Shown: piece by piece, positions 17,167 to 27,456 of the stretch
Numbering within the stretch: position 1 is the first letter of the stretch
Layout: each line of letters starts with the position of its first letter
Assembly (NCBI RefSeq): GCF_009866805.1
Contig: NZ_SIZW01000041.1
Location: 186,001 to 250,000, forward strand
Length of the DNA: 64,000 nucleotides
Direction: 5' to 3'
Origin: Schauerella aestuarii
Lineage (GTDB): Bacteria; Pseudomonadota; Gammaproteobacteria; Burkholderiales; Burkholderiaceae_B
Made by a program: the position numbers and the translations under genes
Notes under the pieces: generated by a model
Seen by the model: only the letters and a program-made list of their open reading frames with translations
Database searches by the model: none
Told to the model about the DNA's origin: nothing

Positions 17167-18607
17167 GCTTTTTCACCGACACCACGTTTTTCATTTTGAC
17201 CCGATGCGCGACGACTGCCGCAAACACGCTTAGGCACGCGGCGGCGATTAGCCCTAGCCGCACCCCTTCGAGAACCGACGTGTAGGTGATGGCAATGCCA
17301 GTGGCGGCCGTGCCGACCGCACTGCCGATGGCCCGCGTTGTCTGTACCAGCGCGGACGCAATGCCGATATCGCGCCGCTCGCTGAGCATCTGCATGAAGA
17401 GCGTCATGTTGGGCAGCAAAAAGCCCAAGGCGGTACCGTTGACCGTGAACGACAGCAAAATCCACCAGGCGGGTGTACCGGCGTGGATGAACAGCACCAT
17501 CACACAGCCAGTCGCCAGCAAAAGGCCACCGAAAACCATCAGCCGTTGCGGCTCCGATTGGCGCGGGAACAACTGGCCGTTGATGATGCTGCCCAGTGAA
17601 ATGGCAGCCACCAGCGGCGTCATCAGCAAACCGGCGGCGCTGGGGGAATAGCCCAGCTCGCGCTGCAAAATCAGCGGGCTATAGAAAATCAGGATGAACA
17701 TTACCGCGCCGATCGCGAACGCAGCGAGATTGAGCAGCCGTGGCTCCCAACCCCGCAGTACGCGCAGCGGAAAGATGGGGGCGCTCACGCGTCGCTCGTA
17801 GGGGAGCAGCAGTGCCACGGCCGCCACGGCTGCGATAGCCAGGGCAATGGCCAGCATGGGCGACCCTGCGCCACCGCGCGCGAATCCGATCTGCAGTGCG
17901 CCGAGCGGTGCGGCCACCGCTACGATCAGCAGTAATCCCCCCACCCAATCGATTTTGCGGGCACCGTCGATCGTGGGATGGAACTTGGGGAAGTAGCGCC
18001 AGATTAGAAAGAAGGAGGCCAATGCGGCTATCGGCGCCACGAAGAACGCCGCGCGCCAGCCAAATTCCTGCGTGATTGCGCCGCCCATCAGCGGACCGAT
18101 GCCGCTGGCCATGGCAAACGCCGCCGACACCAGCGCCATCCATCGCACCCGCTCGCGCGCATCGGGAAACAAGTCGGCAGGTGCCGCGAACGCCGTGGCG
18201 ATCATCATGCCCCCGCCGATGCCCTGCAGGGTTCGGAACATGATCAGCTGGGGCATCGATTGGGCCAGACCACAGGCCACTGAGCCGGCCGCCACGATCG
18301 CCAGCGAGATCAGCATCAATGGTTTGCGGCCGAACATGTCGCCCAGACGGCCAAAGATCAGGATCGAAGCGGCGGTGGCCAGCAAATAGCCGGTACCCAC
18401 CCAGGAATACAGTGCCATCCCACCCAGTGCTTCAGCGACCCGCGGCAGAATCGTGGTCACGATCGTGGAGTCGAACGCGACCAATACGACCGTGGCGGCC
18501 ACCCCCGCCATCGCGAGCAGGAGATCGCGGCGTGACCGTTCGGCGGGCTTCGGTGCTGCTGCTGCTGCGGAGGAAGAACTGCCGTCGGAACGGGTAGGTG
18601 AGGTCAT
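17159..18607 (-). CDS. MFS drug/H+ antiporter, DHA2 (EmrB/QacA) type
   Basis: A 482-residue major facilitator protein with about fourteen hydrophobic segments. FDSTIVTTILPRVAEALGG in the first helix is motif D1 of drug:H+ antiporters. GRLGDMFGRKP is the cytoplasmic loop 2-3 motif A, and GIGPLMGG is motif C of exporters. The N-terminus is an Ala/Ser/Pro-rich tail. It is followed by the EamA gene with an eight-base overlap. The substrate cannot be predicted. Confidence 0.9.
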   Translation of the reverse strand: MTSPTRSDGSSSSAAAAAPKPAERSRRDLLLAMAGVAATVVLVAFDSTIVTTILPRVAEALGGMALYSWVGTGYLLATAASILIFGRLGDMFGRKPLMLISLAIVAAGSVACGLAQSMPQLIMFRTLQGIGGGMMIATAFAAPADLFPDARERVRWMALVSAAFAMASGIGPLMGGAITQEFGWRAAFFVAPIAALASFFLIWRYFPKFHPTIDGARKIDWVGGLLLIVAVAAPLGALQIGFARGGAGSPMLAIALAIAAVAAVALLLPYERRVSAPIFPLRVLRGWEPRLLNLAAFAIGAVMFILIFYSPLILQRELGYSPSAAGLLMTPLVAAISLGSIINGQLFPRQSEPQRLMVFGGLLLATGCVMVLFIHAGTPAWWILLSFTVNGTALGFLLPNMTLFMQMLSERRDIGIASALVQTTRAIGSAVGTAATGIAITYTSVLEGVRLGLIAAACLSVFAAVVAHRVKMKNVVSVKKHA

Positions 18608-18638
18608 GCCTCAAGAATATCACCCGTTCGTTAACGTG

Positions 18639-19205
18639 CTACCGAAAAAGTGTGTGATATCCGACTAAAAGAACCACGACAAACGCCGGAATTGCCCACG
18701 TAAGCATCGGATTGCGCATGCCGTCCTCAGCTACCATAGGCGGCGCGGGTGGCGCAGTGGTCGGCACGCGCGTGATGTGATCCATGAAGGCGGTCATGAA
18801 GGTGTCGACGACCTTGTTACCTGCTTTGACCAGCATTGGCTCGCCGACCTGGGCCAATTTGCCGCCTGCCATGCCTGCCACGGTGTAGGCGAGGCGGGTG
18901 CCGTCATCCTTGGTCGTCAGGTTGACCTGCGCGGTGCCGATCACCAGTCCGGCCGCGCGGCCCTTGCCTTCGAAGGCCAAGGTGCAGCTATCTGGCGCCT
19001 GGATGTCGGAAAGCAACAGTTCGCCTTCGTATTCAGCCTCGATACCGCAGGCCTTGCTGTGCAAGGTCACCCAGTACTCCGTAGGCGATCGTTGTTCCAT
19101 CCGGGCGCATCCCGGAATGCATTTTTGCAGCACGGTCGGGTCTGTTAACGCATCCCAAACCTGATGTTGCGGTTTCGGGATCCAATGGGCGTCTTTGATG
19201 TGCAT
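18639..19205 (-). CDS. CoxG-family SRPBCC protein with C-terminal membrane anchor
   Basis: A 188-residue protein. The first ~145 residues match the CoxG (carbon monoxide dehydrogenase subunit G-like) START/SRPBCC fold, with VWDALTDPTVLQKCIPGC at the N-terminus and a central GMAGGKLAQVG. A Pro-rich linker and one C-terminal hydrophobic helix (MLTWAIPAFVVVLLVGY) anchor it to the membrane. The start at 19205 is fixed by AGAGGAGAC upstream. No CO dehydrogenase genes are near, so a CO role is not supported; such proteins are widespread and poorly defined. Confidence 0.85.
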   Translation of the reverse strand: MHIKDAHWIPKPQHQVWDALTDPTVLQKCIPGCARMEQRSPTEYWVTLHSKACGIEAEYEGELLLSDIQAPDSCTLAFEGKGRAAGLVIGTAQVNLTTKDDGTRLAYTVAGMAGGKLAQVGEPMLVKAGNKVVDTFMTAFMDHITRVPTTAPPAPPMVAEDGMRNPMLTWAIPAFVVVLLVGYHTLFR

Positions 19206-19409
19206 GGCTGTCTCCTCTGCACGGGCTGCTTGGTGCAACCTCTAACGTGGGGTTTGGTGTCTTTATTTTGCGCTTGTTTACGCTGCAAGGGAACGGTGTT
19301 GCAAAGTAGAATTACAGACGTACGCACTGTTAAAAACAAAAACAACTATGGGCGTGTTACAAATGACCTGTGCCATTAAACTAGCGGCGCTTTCGACTCT
19401 GGGCTCCGT

Positions 19410-21503
19410 GTGATCTACATCGTTACCGCATTCCTGACCTCCCTCGTGGTGACGCTTCTCGTCGTCAGGTACTCCCATCTCCATGCGCAGTTCACCGCCG
19501 ACAGCGATCTGACGGGGGTGCAAAAATTCCATACCCGTCCGGTCCCCCGTGTAGGTGGCGTCGCCCTGCTCGTCGCGCTCCTAGTGATCTGGGGGCTGCT
19601 CTGGTTTACCGAGCGCGAGCAATTCAAAGAATTCGGTTTGCTGATCGTGGCCAGCCTGCTGGCGTTCGCCGGCGGCTTGGCGGAAGACCTTACGAAGAAA
19701 GTGCGGGCATCCGTGCGACTGGTGCTGGCCATGCTCGCGGGCGGCGTTGGCTTCTATCTGCTGGATGGCGCCATCACTCGCATCGATATCATCGGGCTCG
19801 ACTGGCTGCTGCAGTTCGGGGCCTTCTCACTGATTTTTACGATGTTCGCCGTGGGTGGCGCCGCCAACGCCGTCAACATCATCGACGGCTACAACGGGCT
19901 GGCTGCCTTTGTTTCGGCCACCATCTTCGCCGGTTTCGCCTACGTGTCGTTTTACCTGGGCGATCGGCTGCTGTTGGTGTCCTCGGTGGCGATGCTGGGA
20001 GCGATCGGCGGATTCTTCGTCTGGAACTATCCCAAGGGGCTGATTTTCCTGGGCGACGGCGGGGCGTACCTGATCGGCTTCATGATCGGCGAGATCTCGG
20101 TGCTGATGCTGGCGCGCCACCCGATCGTGTCGGCTTGGTTCCCGCTGTTGATTTGCGTCTACCCGGTTTTCGAAACGCTGTTCTCTATATATAGGAAGCG
20201 CTTGTTGCGCGGCGGTTCGCCTGGGATGCCTGACGGGGTGCACTTGCACATGCTCGTCTACCGGCGCCTGGTGCGTTGGGCTGTGGGCTCGCGCGACGAG
20301 AAGCGCCAGGTGCAACGCAACGCCATGACCTCGCCTTACCTGTGGCTGTTGTCCTCGCTGGCAGTCATTCCCGCCGTGCTGTTCTGGCAGCAGCAAACGG
20401 TATTGATGATTTTCGTGTTTTTGTTTGCCGTCACTTATGTGTCGCTCTATCGCGCAGTGGTTCGATTCGAGACGCCCCGTTGGTTGGTGCTGACCAAACG
20501 GGCGCTGGGACCGCTGGCGCTGGGTCGTGGCGACGCCTCGTTCCCAGGTGCTGCGGTCGAGGTCGATCAGATCGCGCATCAGCGTGTAGCGATCTTGATG
20601 GGCTGTTACAACGGACAAACCTATCTCCGGGAGCAACTCGATTCCATCGAAGCACAGACGCACCGCAACTGGGTGCTGTGGGTGTCGGACGATGGCTCGA
20701 CCGACGATACCGCCAAGATACTCGACGAGTACCGTAGCCGCTGGGGTGAAGACAAATTACGTGTGGTCGATGGACCGCATCAGGGCTTTGCCCGTAATTT
20801 CCTGAGTTTGGTTGCGCGGCCGGAGATCGAAGCGGACTTCTTTGCCTATTGCGATCAGGACGACGTATGGGTAGCGTCCAAGCTGGCGCGAGCGCTGGAC
20901 GTCCTTGAGCGGGTGAGAGAGGGTGACCAGCCCCAGCTTTACTGTTCGCGCACCCTGCTGGTAGACGCCAAGTCACAGCCGCTTGGGTTTTCGCCGCTTT
21001 TTGACCGCAAGCCCGGCTTCAAGAACGCGCTGGTGCAGAACATCGGGGGCGGCAATACGATGATCTTCGATGCCGCGGCGCGCAAGATCATTGCCGATGC
21101 GGGTTGGGACCTGGACGTCGTGGCGCACGACTGGTGGACCTACATCGCGATCAGTGCAGCCGGAGGGCATACCATCTATGATCCGAAGCCTGCATTGCGC
21201 TACCGCCAGCATGGGTCCAACCTCATTGGCTCCAATGTGGGCATGGGTGCCCGATTTGGCCGTGTGTTCAAATTGTTCCAAGGCCAGTGGCATCGATGGA
21301 ACGATGCCAATGCAGTGGGATTGCGGCGCATCGACCATGCATTGACGGGATCTGCCAAGCGCACGTTTACAGAATTTGAAGCCGCGCGGCTGGGATCCTC
21401 GTTGTTCGGGCGTTATGCCGCCATGAAACGCGCAGGCGTCTATCGCCAGACGACACTCGGAAATCTCGGCCTTATCGTGGCCGTCCTTTTTAAAAAAATG
21501 TAG
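19410..21503 (+). CDS. Fusion: WecA/MraY-like sugar-1-P transferase plus GT2 glycosyltransferase
   Basis: A 697-residue protein from a GTG start. Residues 1-365 form a polytopic polyprenyl-phosphate HexNAc-1-phosphate transferase: [11 protein letters not shown] (40-50), [10 protein letters not shown] (88-97), [12 protein letters not shown] (153-164), [11 protein letters not shown] (213-223) and [13 protein letters not shown] (275-287). This activity primes sugar chains on undecaprenyl phosphate. From about 392 a complete GT2 domain follows, with [27 protein letters not shown] (426-433) and CDQDDVW, resembling rhamnosyltransferases. WecA homologues usually end near residue 350, so the GT2 part is an added domain that could place the second sugar. 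It starts the polysaccharide operon, three bases before rfbB. The domain calls are solid; the sugars are unknown. Confidence 0.9.
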   Translation: MIYIVTAFLTSLVVTLLVVRYSHLHAQFTADSDLTGVQKFHTRPVPRVGGVALLVALLVIWGLLWFTEREQFKEFGLLIVASLLAFAGGLAEDLTKKVRASVRLVLAMLAGGVGFYLLDGAITRIDIIGLDWLLQFGAFSLIFTMFAVGGAANAVNIIDGYNGLAAFVSATIFAGFAYVSFYLGDRLLLVSSVAMLGAIGGFFVWNYPKGLIFLGDGGAYLIGFMIGEISVLMLARHPIVSAWFPLLICVYPVFETLFSIYRKRLLRGGSPGMPDGVHLHMLVYRRLVRWAVGSRDEKRQVQRNAMTSPYLWLLSSLAVIPAVLFWQQQTVLMIFVFLFAVTYVSLYRAVVRFETPRWLVLTKRALGPLALGRGDASFPGAAVEVDQIAHQRVAILMGCYNGQTYLREQLDSIEAQTHRNWVLWVSDDGSTDDTAKILDEYRSRWGEDKLRVVDGPHQGFARNFLSLVARPEIEADFFAYCDQDDVWVASKLARALDVLERVREGDQPQLYCSRTLLVDAKSQPLGFSPLFDRKPGFKNALVQNIGGGNTMIFDAAARKIIADAGWDLDVVAHDWWTYIAISAAGGHTIYDPKPALRYRQHGSNLIGSNVGMGARFGRVFKLFQGQWHRWNDANAVGLRRIDHALTGSAKRTFTEFEAARLGSSLFGRYAAMKRAGVYRQTTLGNLGLIVAVLFKKM

Positions 21504-21505
21504 CT

Positions 21506-22567
21506 ATGACTATTATCGTGACCGGCGGTGCCGGCTTTATCGGTGGCAACTTTGTACTGGATTGGTTGAGGCAGTCTGACGAGAAGATCGTCAACGTCGA
21601 CAAATTGACCTATGCAGGCAATTTGCAGACGCTTGAGTCGGTCGCCGGCAATCCCAATTACCGCTTTGTGCAAGCCGATATCGGCGATCGCGCGGCGATC
21701 GATGCGCTGCTGGCTGAAGAAAAACCGCGTGCGGTTCTCAACTTCGCCGCCGAGTCCCATGTTGATCGCTCGATCCATGGCCCCGGCGACTTCATCCAGA
21801 CAAACGTGGTGGGCACATTCAACCTGCTCGAATCGGTGCGCGCCTATTGGAGCGCGCTTGAAGAACCCGCGCGCAGCGACTTCCGTTTTCTGCATGTTTC
21901 CACCGACGAAGTCTATGGCACGCTGAGCGCGGAAGATCCGCCGTTTACCGAAGAGAACACGTACGAACCCAACAGCCCGTACAGCGCCAGCAAGGCGGCG
22001 TCCGATCACCTCGTTCGCGCCTGGCACCACACGTACGGCCTGCCGGTGTTGACCACCAATTGCAGCAATAACTACGGTCCGTATCACTTCCCCGAGAAGC
22101 TGATCCCGCTCGTGATCGCCAATGCCCGCGCCGGCAAGCCGCTGCCTATCTATGGCGATGGCCAGCAGGTGCGCGATTGGCTGTACGTAACCGATCACTG
22201 CTCCGCGATTCGCCGCGTACTCGAAAGTGGCAAGCTGGGCGAAACCTACAACGTCGGCGGTTGGAACGAAAAGGCCAATCTGGAAGTGGTGCACACCATC
22301 TGTGCGATTTTGGATGAGCTGCAACCGCGCGCTGATGGCGAGCCGTACACCAAGCAGATCACGTTCGTGAAAGACCGCCCCGGCCATGATCGCCGTTACG
22401 CGATCGACGCGCGCAAACTTGAGCGCGAATTGGGCTGGAAGCCCGCCGAAACGTTCGAATCCGGCATTCGCAAAACGGTGCAATGGTATTTGGACAACAC
22501 CGAATGGGTCGATAACGTCATGAGCGGCAACTACCGCGACTGGCTCAAGAAGCAATACACCGCATGA
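21506..22567 (+). CDS. rfbB: dTDP-glucose 4,6-dehydratase
   Basis: A 353-residue extended short-chain dehydrogenase. It has the NAD fold [12 protein letters not shown] at the N-terminus, the STDEVYG catalytic block and the Tyr159-x-x-x-Lys163 pair in YSASKAASD. It turns dTDP-glucose into dTDP-4-keto-6-deoxyglucose, the second step to dTDP-L-rhamnose. It ends ATGA, overlapping rfbD by four bases, so translation is coupled. Length and motifs are standard. Confidence 0.96.
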   Translation: MTIIVTGGAGFIGGNFVLDWLRQSDEKIVNVDKLTYAGNLQTLESVAGNPNYRFVQADIGDRAAIDALLAEEKPRAVLNFAAESHVDRSIHGPGDFIQTNVVGTFNLLESVRAYWSALEEPARSDFRFLHVSTDEVYGTLSAEDPPFTEENTYEPNSPYSASKAASDHLVRAWHHTYGLPVLTTNCSNNYGPYHFPEKLIPLVIANARAGKPLPIYGDGQQVRDWLYVTDHCSAIRRVLESGKLGETYNVGGWNEKANLEVVHTICAILDELQPRADGEPYTKQITFVKDRPGHDRRYAIDARKLERELGWKPAETFESGIRKTVQWYLDNTEWVDNVMSGNYRDWLKKQYTA

Positions 22568-23451
22568 AGATACTCCTCCTCGGCAAAGACGGGCAGGTGG
22601 GTTGGGAGCTGCAACGCGCGCTCGCGCCCCTCGGCGAACTCGTGGCGCACGGGCGCGACCGGGCCAATCTCGAAGACATCCCGAGCGTCGTTGCGCTGAT
22701 TCGCACCGAACGGCCTGACGTGATCGTCAACGCGGCGGCCTATACGGCAGTAGATAAAGCTGAAAGCGATGCAGATCGAGCCGATCTGATCAACCATCGG
22801 GCTGTGGCTGCCATTGCTGCCGAAGCGCATGCGCTGGGCGCTTGGTTTGTGCACTATTCGACCGACTACGTGTTTGCCGGCGACAAGAGCGCACCGTATG
22901 TCGAAAGCGATTCGATCGCGCCTCAAAGCGTTTATGGGTCGACCAAGCAGTTGGGCGAAGCGGCGATTGCAGCGTCAGGTTGCAAGCACCTCGTCTTTCG
23001 CACTAGTTGGGTATTTGCCGCACGCGGCGGCAACTTCGCCAAGACCATGCTGCGGCTCGCAGCGGACCGCGATGAATTGCGCGTGGTGGGCGACCAGACG
23101 GGTGCGCCGACCAGCGCCGAGCTCATCGCGGATGCGACCGCATTATGTATTTATCGCACGAAGGTGCAGCCGGATGACGCATATTCAGGCATTTACCATC
23201 TCGTGGCGGGCGGCGAAACCACGTGGCACGGCTATGCGCAATACGTGATCGGTCTGGCGGCGGCAAAGGGGGCGGTGTTAAAGGCCAAACCGGAACAGGT
23301 TCATCCCATCGCTACGACCGACTATCCCGTTCCCGCCAAACGGCCGGCGAACAGCCGGCTCGATACACAGAAAATCCAACGAACTTTCGCCCTGTCCCTG
23401 CCCGATTGGAAGGTACACGTTGCGCGACTGATCGACGAAATCGTAATTTAG
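22564..23451 (+). CDS. rfbD: dTDP-4-dehydrorhamnose reductase
   Basis: A 295-residue reductase for the last step of dTDP-L-rhamnose synthesis. The Rossmann motif is Gly7-x-x-Gly10-x-x-Gly13 (GKDGQVG), followed later by [21 protein letters not shown] and the Tyr124/Lys128 pair in YGSTK, all hallmarks of RfbD. It starts within the stop of rfbB and ends eight bases before rfbA. Confidence 0.95.
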   Translation: MKILLLGKDGQVGWELQRALAPLGELVAHGRDRANLEDIPSVVALIRTERPDVIVNAAAYTAVDKAESDADRADLINHRAVAAIAAEAHALGAWFVHYSTDYVFAGDKSAPYVESDSIAPQSVYGSTKQLGEAAIAASGCKHLVFRTSWVFAARGGNFAKTMLRLAADRDELRVVGDQTGAPTSAELIADATALCIYRTKVQPDDAYSGIYHLVAGGETTWHGYAQYVIGLAAAKGAVLKAKPEQVHPIATTDYPVPAKRPANSRLDTQKIQRTFALSLPDWKVHVARLIDEIVI

Positions 23452-23459
23452 GAAGAGCC

Positions 23460-24338
23460 ATGAAACGTAAAGGCATCATCTTGGCCGGCGGCGCCGGCAC
23501 CCGTTTGCATCCGGCTACGCTGTCGATCTCGAAACAGCTCTTGCCGGTGTACGACAAGCCGATGATCTACTACCCGTTGAGCACGTTGATGCTTGCAGGC
23601 ATCCGAGACGTCTTGATCATCAGCACGCCGCAAGATACGCCCCGTTTCCAGCAGTTGTTGGGTGATGGTTCGCAGTGGGGCATGTCGCTGGAATATGCCG
23701 TGCAGCCTAGTCCGGATGGTTTGGCGCAAGCCTTCATCATCGGCGAGGAGTTCTTGGCCGGTGCGCCTAGCGCATTGGTATTGGGCGACAATATTTTCCA
23801 CGGTCACGACATCGTCGATTTGTTGTCGACTGCAAGTCAACAAACTTCAGGTGCAACAGTCTTCGCTTATCACGTCACCGACCCGGAAAGATACGGCGTC
23901 GTTGATTTTGATGCTGCGGGCAAAGCCATCAGCATCGAAGAAAAGCCGCAGCAGCCCAAAAGCAACTTTGCGGTGACGGGTCTCTACTTTTACGATAACC
24001 AAGTGGTCGACATCGCGAAGTCGGTGAAACCCAGTGTTCGCGGCGAGCTCGAAATCACTGCAGTAAATCAATCCTATCTCGAACGCAGCGAGCTGAAGGT
24101 GCAAATCATGCAGCGGGGTTATGCCTGGCTCGATACCGGTACGCATGACAGCCTGCTGGAGGCGAGCCAGTTCATTGCCACCCTGGAGCACAGGCAAGGT
24201 TTGAAGATAGCGTGTCCGGAAGAAATTTCCTGGCGTAATGGTTTCATCACCACCGAGCAATTGCTGGAATTGGCCAAGCCAATGGCCAAGAACGGCTACG
24301 GACAATATTTAATGCGTTTGCCCACGGAGAAAGTTTGA
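23460..24338 (+). CDS. rfbA: Glucose-1-phosphate thymidylyltransferase
   Basis: A 292-residue nucleotidyltransferase making dTDP-glucose from glucose-1-phosphate and dTTP, the entry step of the rhamnose pathway. The N-terminal signature [18 protein letters not shown] is followed by [20 protein letters not shown]. The metal-binding LGDNIFHG and [10 protein letters not shown] are also present. AGGAAG upstream of ATG 23460 fixes the start; the upstream open frame is out-of-phase rfbD sequence. Confidence 0.96.
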   Translation: MKRKGIILAGGAGTRLHPATLSISKQLLPVYDKPMIYYPLSTLMLAGIRDVLIISTPQDTPRFQQLLGDGSQWGMSLEYAVQPSPDGLAQAFIIGEEFLAGAPSALVLGDNIFHGHDIVDLLSTASQQTSGATVFAYHVTDPERYGVVDFDAAGKAISIEEKPQQPKSNFAVTGLYFYDNQVVDIAKSVKPSVRGELEITAVNQSYLERSELKVQIMQRGYAWLDTGTHDSLLEASQFIATLEHRQGLKIACPEEISWRNGFITTEQLLELAKPMAKNGYGQYLMRLPTEKV

Positions 24339-24340
24339 TC

Positions 24341-24886
24341 GTGATTGTTACCGCAACCGCTATTCCGGAAGTACTGATTCTTGAGCCAAAAGTTTTCGGG
24401 GACGCTCGAGGATTTTTCATGGAGAGCTTCAATGCCAAAGCGTTTGGAGAAGCTTCAGGTCTCGACGTCAATTTCGTGCAGGATAACCACTCCCGTTCAG
24501 CGCACGGCGTCTTGCGCGGACTGCATTATCAGCTTGAGCAGCCTCAGGGCAAACTGGTGCGCGTCACCCAAGGTGCGGTGTTTGACGTAGCGGTGGACAT
24601 TCGGCGTTCGTCGCCCACGTTTGGGAGATGGGTTGGCGTGGAACTGTCAAGCGACAATCATCGTCAACTGTGGGTTCCAGCGGGCTTTGCGCACGGCTTT
24701 GTCGTGATTAGCGACAGTGCGGACTTTTTGTACAAGACGACGGATTACTATGCGCCCCATGCAGAGCGCAGCATCGCGTGGAACGATCCGGAAATCGGCA
24801 TCGCGTGGCCCACGGGAATAGAGCCGAAGTTGTCGGCTAAGGACCAAGTGGCGTCAATGCTGGCCAAGGCCGAAGTTTTCGAATGA
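24341..24886 (+). CDS. rfbC: dTDP-4-dehydrorhamnose 3,5-epimerase
   Basis: A 181-residue cupin epimerase. EPKVFGDARGFFMESFN, QDNHSRSAHGVLRGLHYQ with the catalytic histidine, VPAGFAHGF and YKTTDYY with the active tyrosine are all present. The GTG at 24341 is preferred because GGAGAAAG lies seven bases upstream; a TTG at 24335 overlapping the rfbA stop would be too close to that site. This completes rfbBDAC, so the locus can make dTDP-L-rhamnose by itself. Confidence 0.94.
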   Translation: MIVTATAIPEVLILEPKVFGDARGFFMESFNAKAFGEASGLDVNFVQDNHSRSAHGVLRGLHYQLEQPQGKLVRVTQGAVFDVAVDIRRSSPTFGRWVGVELSSDNHRQLWVPAGFAHGFVVISDSADFLYKTTDYYAPHAERSIAWNDPEIGIAWPTGIEPKLSAKDQVASMLAKAEVFE

Positions 24887-24968
24887 CGATCGCGCCTGGG
24901 TTCGATTATCGAAGTTGGCATGTTCGCGTCAGTGACGCGCCCCAAGCAAAATTTTCAGATACGCCACG

Positions 24969-27368
24969 ATGAATATTCTTTACATCCAGGGATCCGAGCT
25001 TCCGTGTGAGCAAGGAACCCTCGCGGATGTCATCGTGCATGGCGGCCGCTGCACGCATAGCGTCTGGCTGTTGCGTCAAATGCATGCACGACTCGGTCCT
25101 CACGGTGTGTATATCGCCTTGTTCGAAGAGGTATCGCCTCGGGCCTTGGCTGCAGCGCATGCGAATGCCGCTATTGTCTTCGCGCATGTCGATGCCGTTG
25201 AAGCGCCCACAAAAAGCGAGTCTGCGTCGTCGTCACCCTCAATGGCTGCCCCGTCGCGGCCAAGCCGGCAGATGCTGCTGGCCTGCAAAGACACCAAATC
25301 GACACCTGTATCTCCGCTGATGCTTGGCATCGTGCACGAACTCATCCGCCAGCGCGCGATCAGCGAGACGCTTGCCGGCGATCTGATTCGAGTTCAGAGT
25401 TATTACGATGGCATCCGGCAATCCCGATTCTGGCGCGCCACTGCGCCGATGCGCCAAGCCGGGAATACTGTCAAGAATGTCGCCTCGGTTGGGCGTTACG
25501 CCAAGACCGTGGCAGGCCGACATGGTGGCTGGTCCAATGCGCTGTCCGCAGCCATGAATGCTTATCGACATCTCGGGTTCAAGGGCGTGCTGCGAAAGCT
25601 CACCACCTCGGCTCGCAGCCTGCAACACGTAGAGGCTTCAAGCGCCACCTATTCCTACGCCGAGTGGGTCGCCCGCTATGACACCCTTGAAGCAGGGCGG
25701 CTCGAAACACTACGAGCCGAGTTGAACGCGTTGGATGACCCCCCGCTCATTTCCATTGTGGTGCCCGTCTTTAACGCTCCGGAAGCCACGTTGCGTGCGA
25801 TGCTGGACTCGGTGATAGCCCAGATCTATGGTAACTGGGAATTGTGCATTGCGGACGACATGTCACCTGGTCCACACGTGCGTGCAGTCCTGGACGAATA
25901 CGCCGGGGCTGACAACCGCATCAAGATCGTTTATCGCACGCAAAACGGCCATATTTCGGAGGCCAGCAACTCTGCTCTGGAGATCGCGACAGGCGAATTC
26001 GTCGCTTTGCTCGATCATGACGACATTTTGCCTCCCCACGCGCTTTTCATGGTGGTGAAGTATCTCGCCGAGCATCCTGATGCTGATTTGCTTTATAGCG
26101 ACGAAGACAAGATCAACGAGCGTGGCGAGCGCGTCGATCCCTACTTCAAACCAGACTGGAATCCGGAGCTTTTGCGTACGCAAAATTACTTCTGCCATTT
26201 TGGCGTTTATCGGACAGCGCTGATCAGGGAAGTGGGCGGGTTTCGCATGGGTTTCGAAGGCAGTCAAGATCATGATCTCGTGCTGCGCTGCGTGGAACGG
26301 GTGCCTGCGCAAAATATCGTTCATATTCCACACGTGCTTTATCACTGGCGTATTTCTGCCGGTAGCACGGCTGCCGGCGAGTCCGAGAAGCCGTATGCAC
26401 AGGATGCGGCGTTCAAGGCCATTGACGAACATCTGGCTCGATGTGGCGTGAAGGCTCATGTCGAACTGACGCCTGCCGGACAGAGGCACATCTGTTATGC
26501 CTTACCGGACCCGGCGCCATTGGTGACCATCGTCATCCCCACGAAAGATGGGGTTGGCTTGCTCAAGCAATGCATCGACAGCGTGCTGGGTATATCCACC
26601 TACCGAAATATCGAAATTCTGATCGTCGACAATGGCAGCACGGAGCCCGCCACGCTCGCCTATTTCGATGGTCTGACGGGGCAGCCCGATGTGCGGGTAA
26701 TGCGCGATCCGAGACCGTTCAATTATTCCGCGCTGAACAATGCCGCGGTGCAGGAAGCGCAGGGCGAGTTCATTTGCCTCATGAATAACGACATTCAGGT
26801 CATCACGCCGGGATGGCTGGAAGAGATGGTCGGTCTGGCGATGCAGCCAGGTGCGGGATGCGTCGGTGCACGCCTCTGGTACCCGAACGACACACTGCAA
26901 CACGGTGGGGTAATTCTTGGTATTGGCGGGATAGCAGGGCATTCGCATCTGAAATTGGCGCGCGGTGAGGGAGGGTATTTCTCCCGAGCGGCGCTGACGC
27001 AAAATCTGTCGTGCGTGACTGCAGCCTGTCTCGTGGTCAGTCGCTCCGTTTACCGGGAAGTTGACGGCCTTGACGAAGGGCTGGCAGTTGCATTCAATGA
27101 CGTGGATTTCTGCCTGCGCGTGCGTGAGGCCGGTTACCGCAATGTGTATGCGGCATTTGCTGAGTTGTATCACCACGAATCTGCGACTCGTGGCAGCGAT
27201 CTGACGCCCGAAAAGCAGCTTCGTTTTCAGAGTGAGTGCGCATACATGAAGGAACGCTGGGGTGATGCGCTGACCAATGACCCGGCTTACAACCCGAATC
27301 TGGACCTGAAGTTCAGCGTTCCGACTTTCTTGTATGCGGATCCGCCCCGCATCGGACAATTCGAATGA
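24969..27368 (+). CDS. Tandem GT2 glycosyltransferase with a novel N-terminal region
   Basis: A 799-residue cytoplasmic enzyme. Residues 1-250 match no domain I know. They contain a low-complexity Ser/Pro patch (83-100) and the motif S152-R-F-W-R-A-T-A-P-M-R162. Two GT-A domains follow. Domain 1 is from about 258, with ISIVVPVFN, CIADD and LLDHDD (metal site), and a later YSDEDK. Domain 2 is from about 516, with VTIVIPTKDG, IVDNGS and the LMNNDIQ metal site, and resembles the rhamnosyltransferase WbbL. It probably adds two sugars, likely including rhamnose given the rfb genes just upstream. Linkage and acceptor are unknown. Confidence 0.85.
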   Translation: MNILYIQGSELPCEQGTLADVIVHGGRCTHSVWLLRQMHARLGPHGVYIALFEEVSPRALAAAHANAAIVFAHVDAVEAPTKSESASSSPSMAAPSRPSRQMLLACKDTKSTPVSPLMLGIVHELIRQRAISETLAGDLIRVQSYYDGIRQSRFWRATAPMRQAGNTVKNVASVGRYAKTVAGRHGGWSNALSAAMNAYRHLGFKGVLRKLTTSARSLQHVEASSATYSYAEWVARYDTLEAGRLETLRAELNALDDPPLISIVVPVFNAPEATLRAMLDSVIAQIYGNWELCIADDMSPGPHVRAVLDEYAGADNRIKIVYRTQNGHISEASNSALEIATGEFVALLDHDDILPPHALFMVVKYLAEHPDADLLYSDEDKINERGERVDPYFKPDWNPELLRTQNYFCHFGVYRTALIREVGGFRMGFEGSQDHDLVLRCVERVPAQNIVHIPHVLYHWRISAGSTAAGESEKPYAQDAAFKAIDEHLARCGVKAHVELTPAGQRHICYALPDPAPLVTIVIPTKDGVGLLKQCIDSVLGISTYRNIEILIVDNGSTEPATLAYFDGLTGQPDVRVMRDPRPFNYSALNNAAVQEAQGEFICLMNNDIQVITPGWLEEMVGLAMQPGAGCVGARLWYPNDTLQHGGVILGIGGIAGHSHLKLARGEGGYFSRAALTQNLSCVTAACLVVSRSVYREVDGLDEGLAVAFNDVDFCLRVREAGYRNVYAAFAELYHHESATRGSDLTPEKQLRFQSECAYMKERWGDALTNDPAYNPNLDLKFSVPTFLYADPPRIGQFE

Positions 27369-27456
27369 GAGTGTGCGATGAGCACGCTATTCCCAATAAT
27401 TTTTTGGTTCGGATGCGCTTGATCGGCCGTCCGATATCCTGCATGTCGAACATTCA

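Noticed and set aside
18639-19205. CO dehydrogenase accessory gene
   Set aside because: The CoxG-like fold is present but no cox genes are near, so a CO-oxidation role is not supported.
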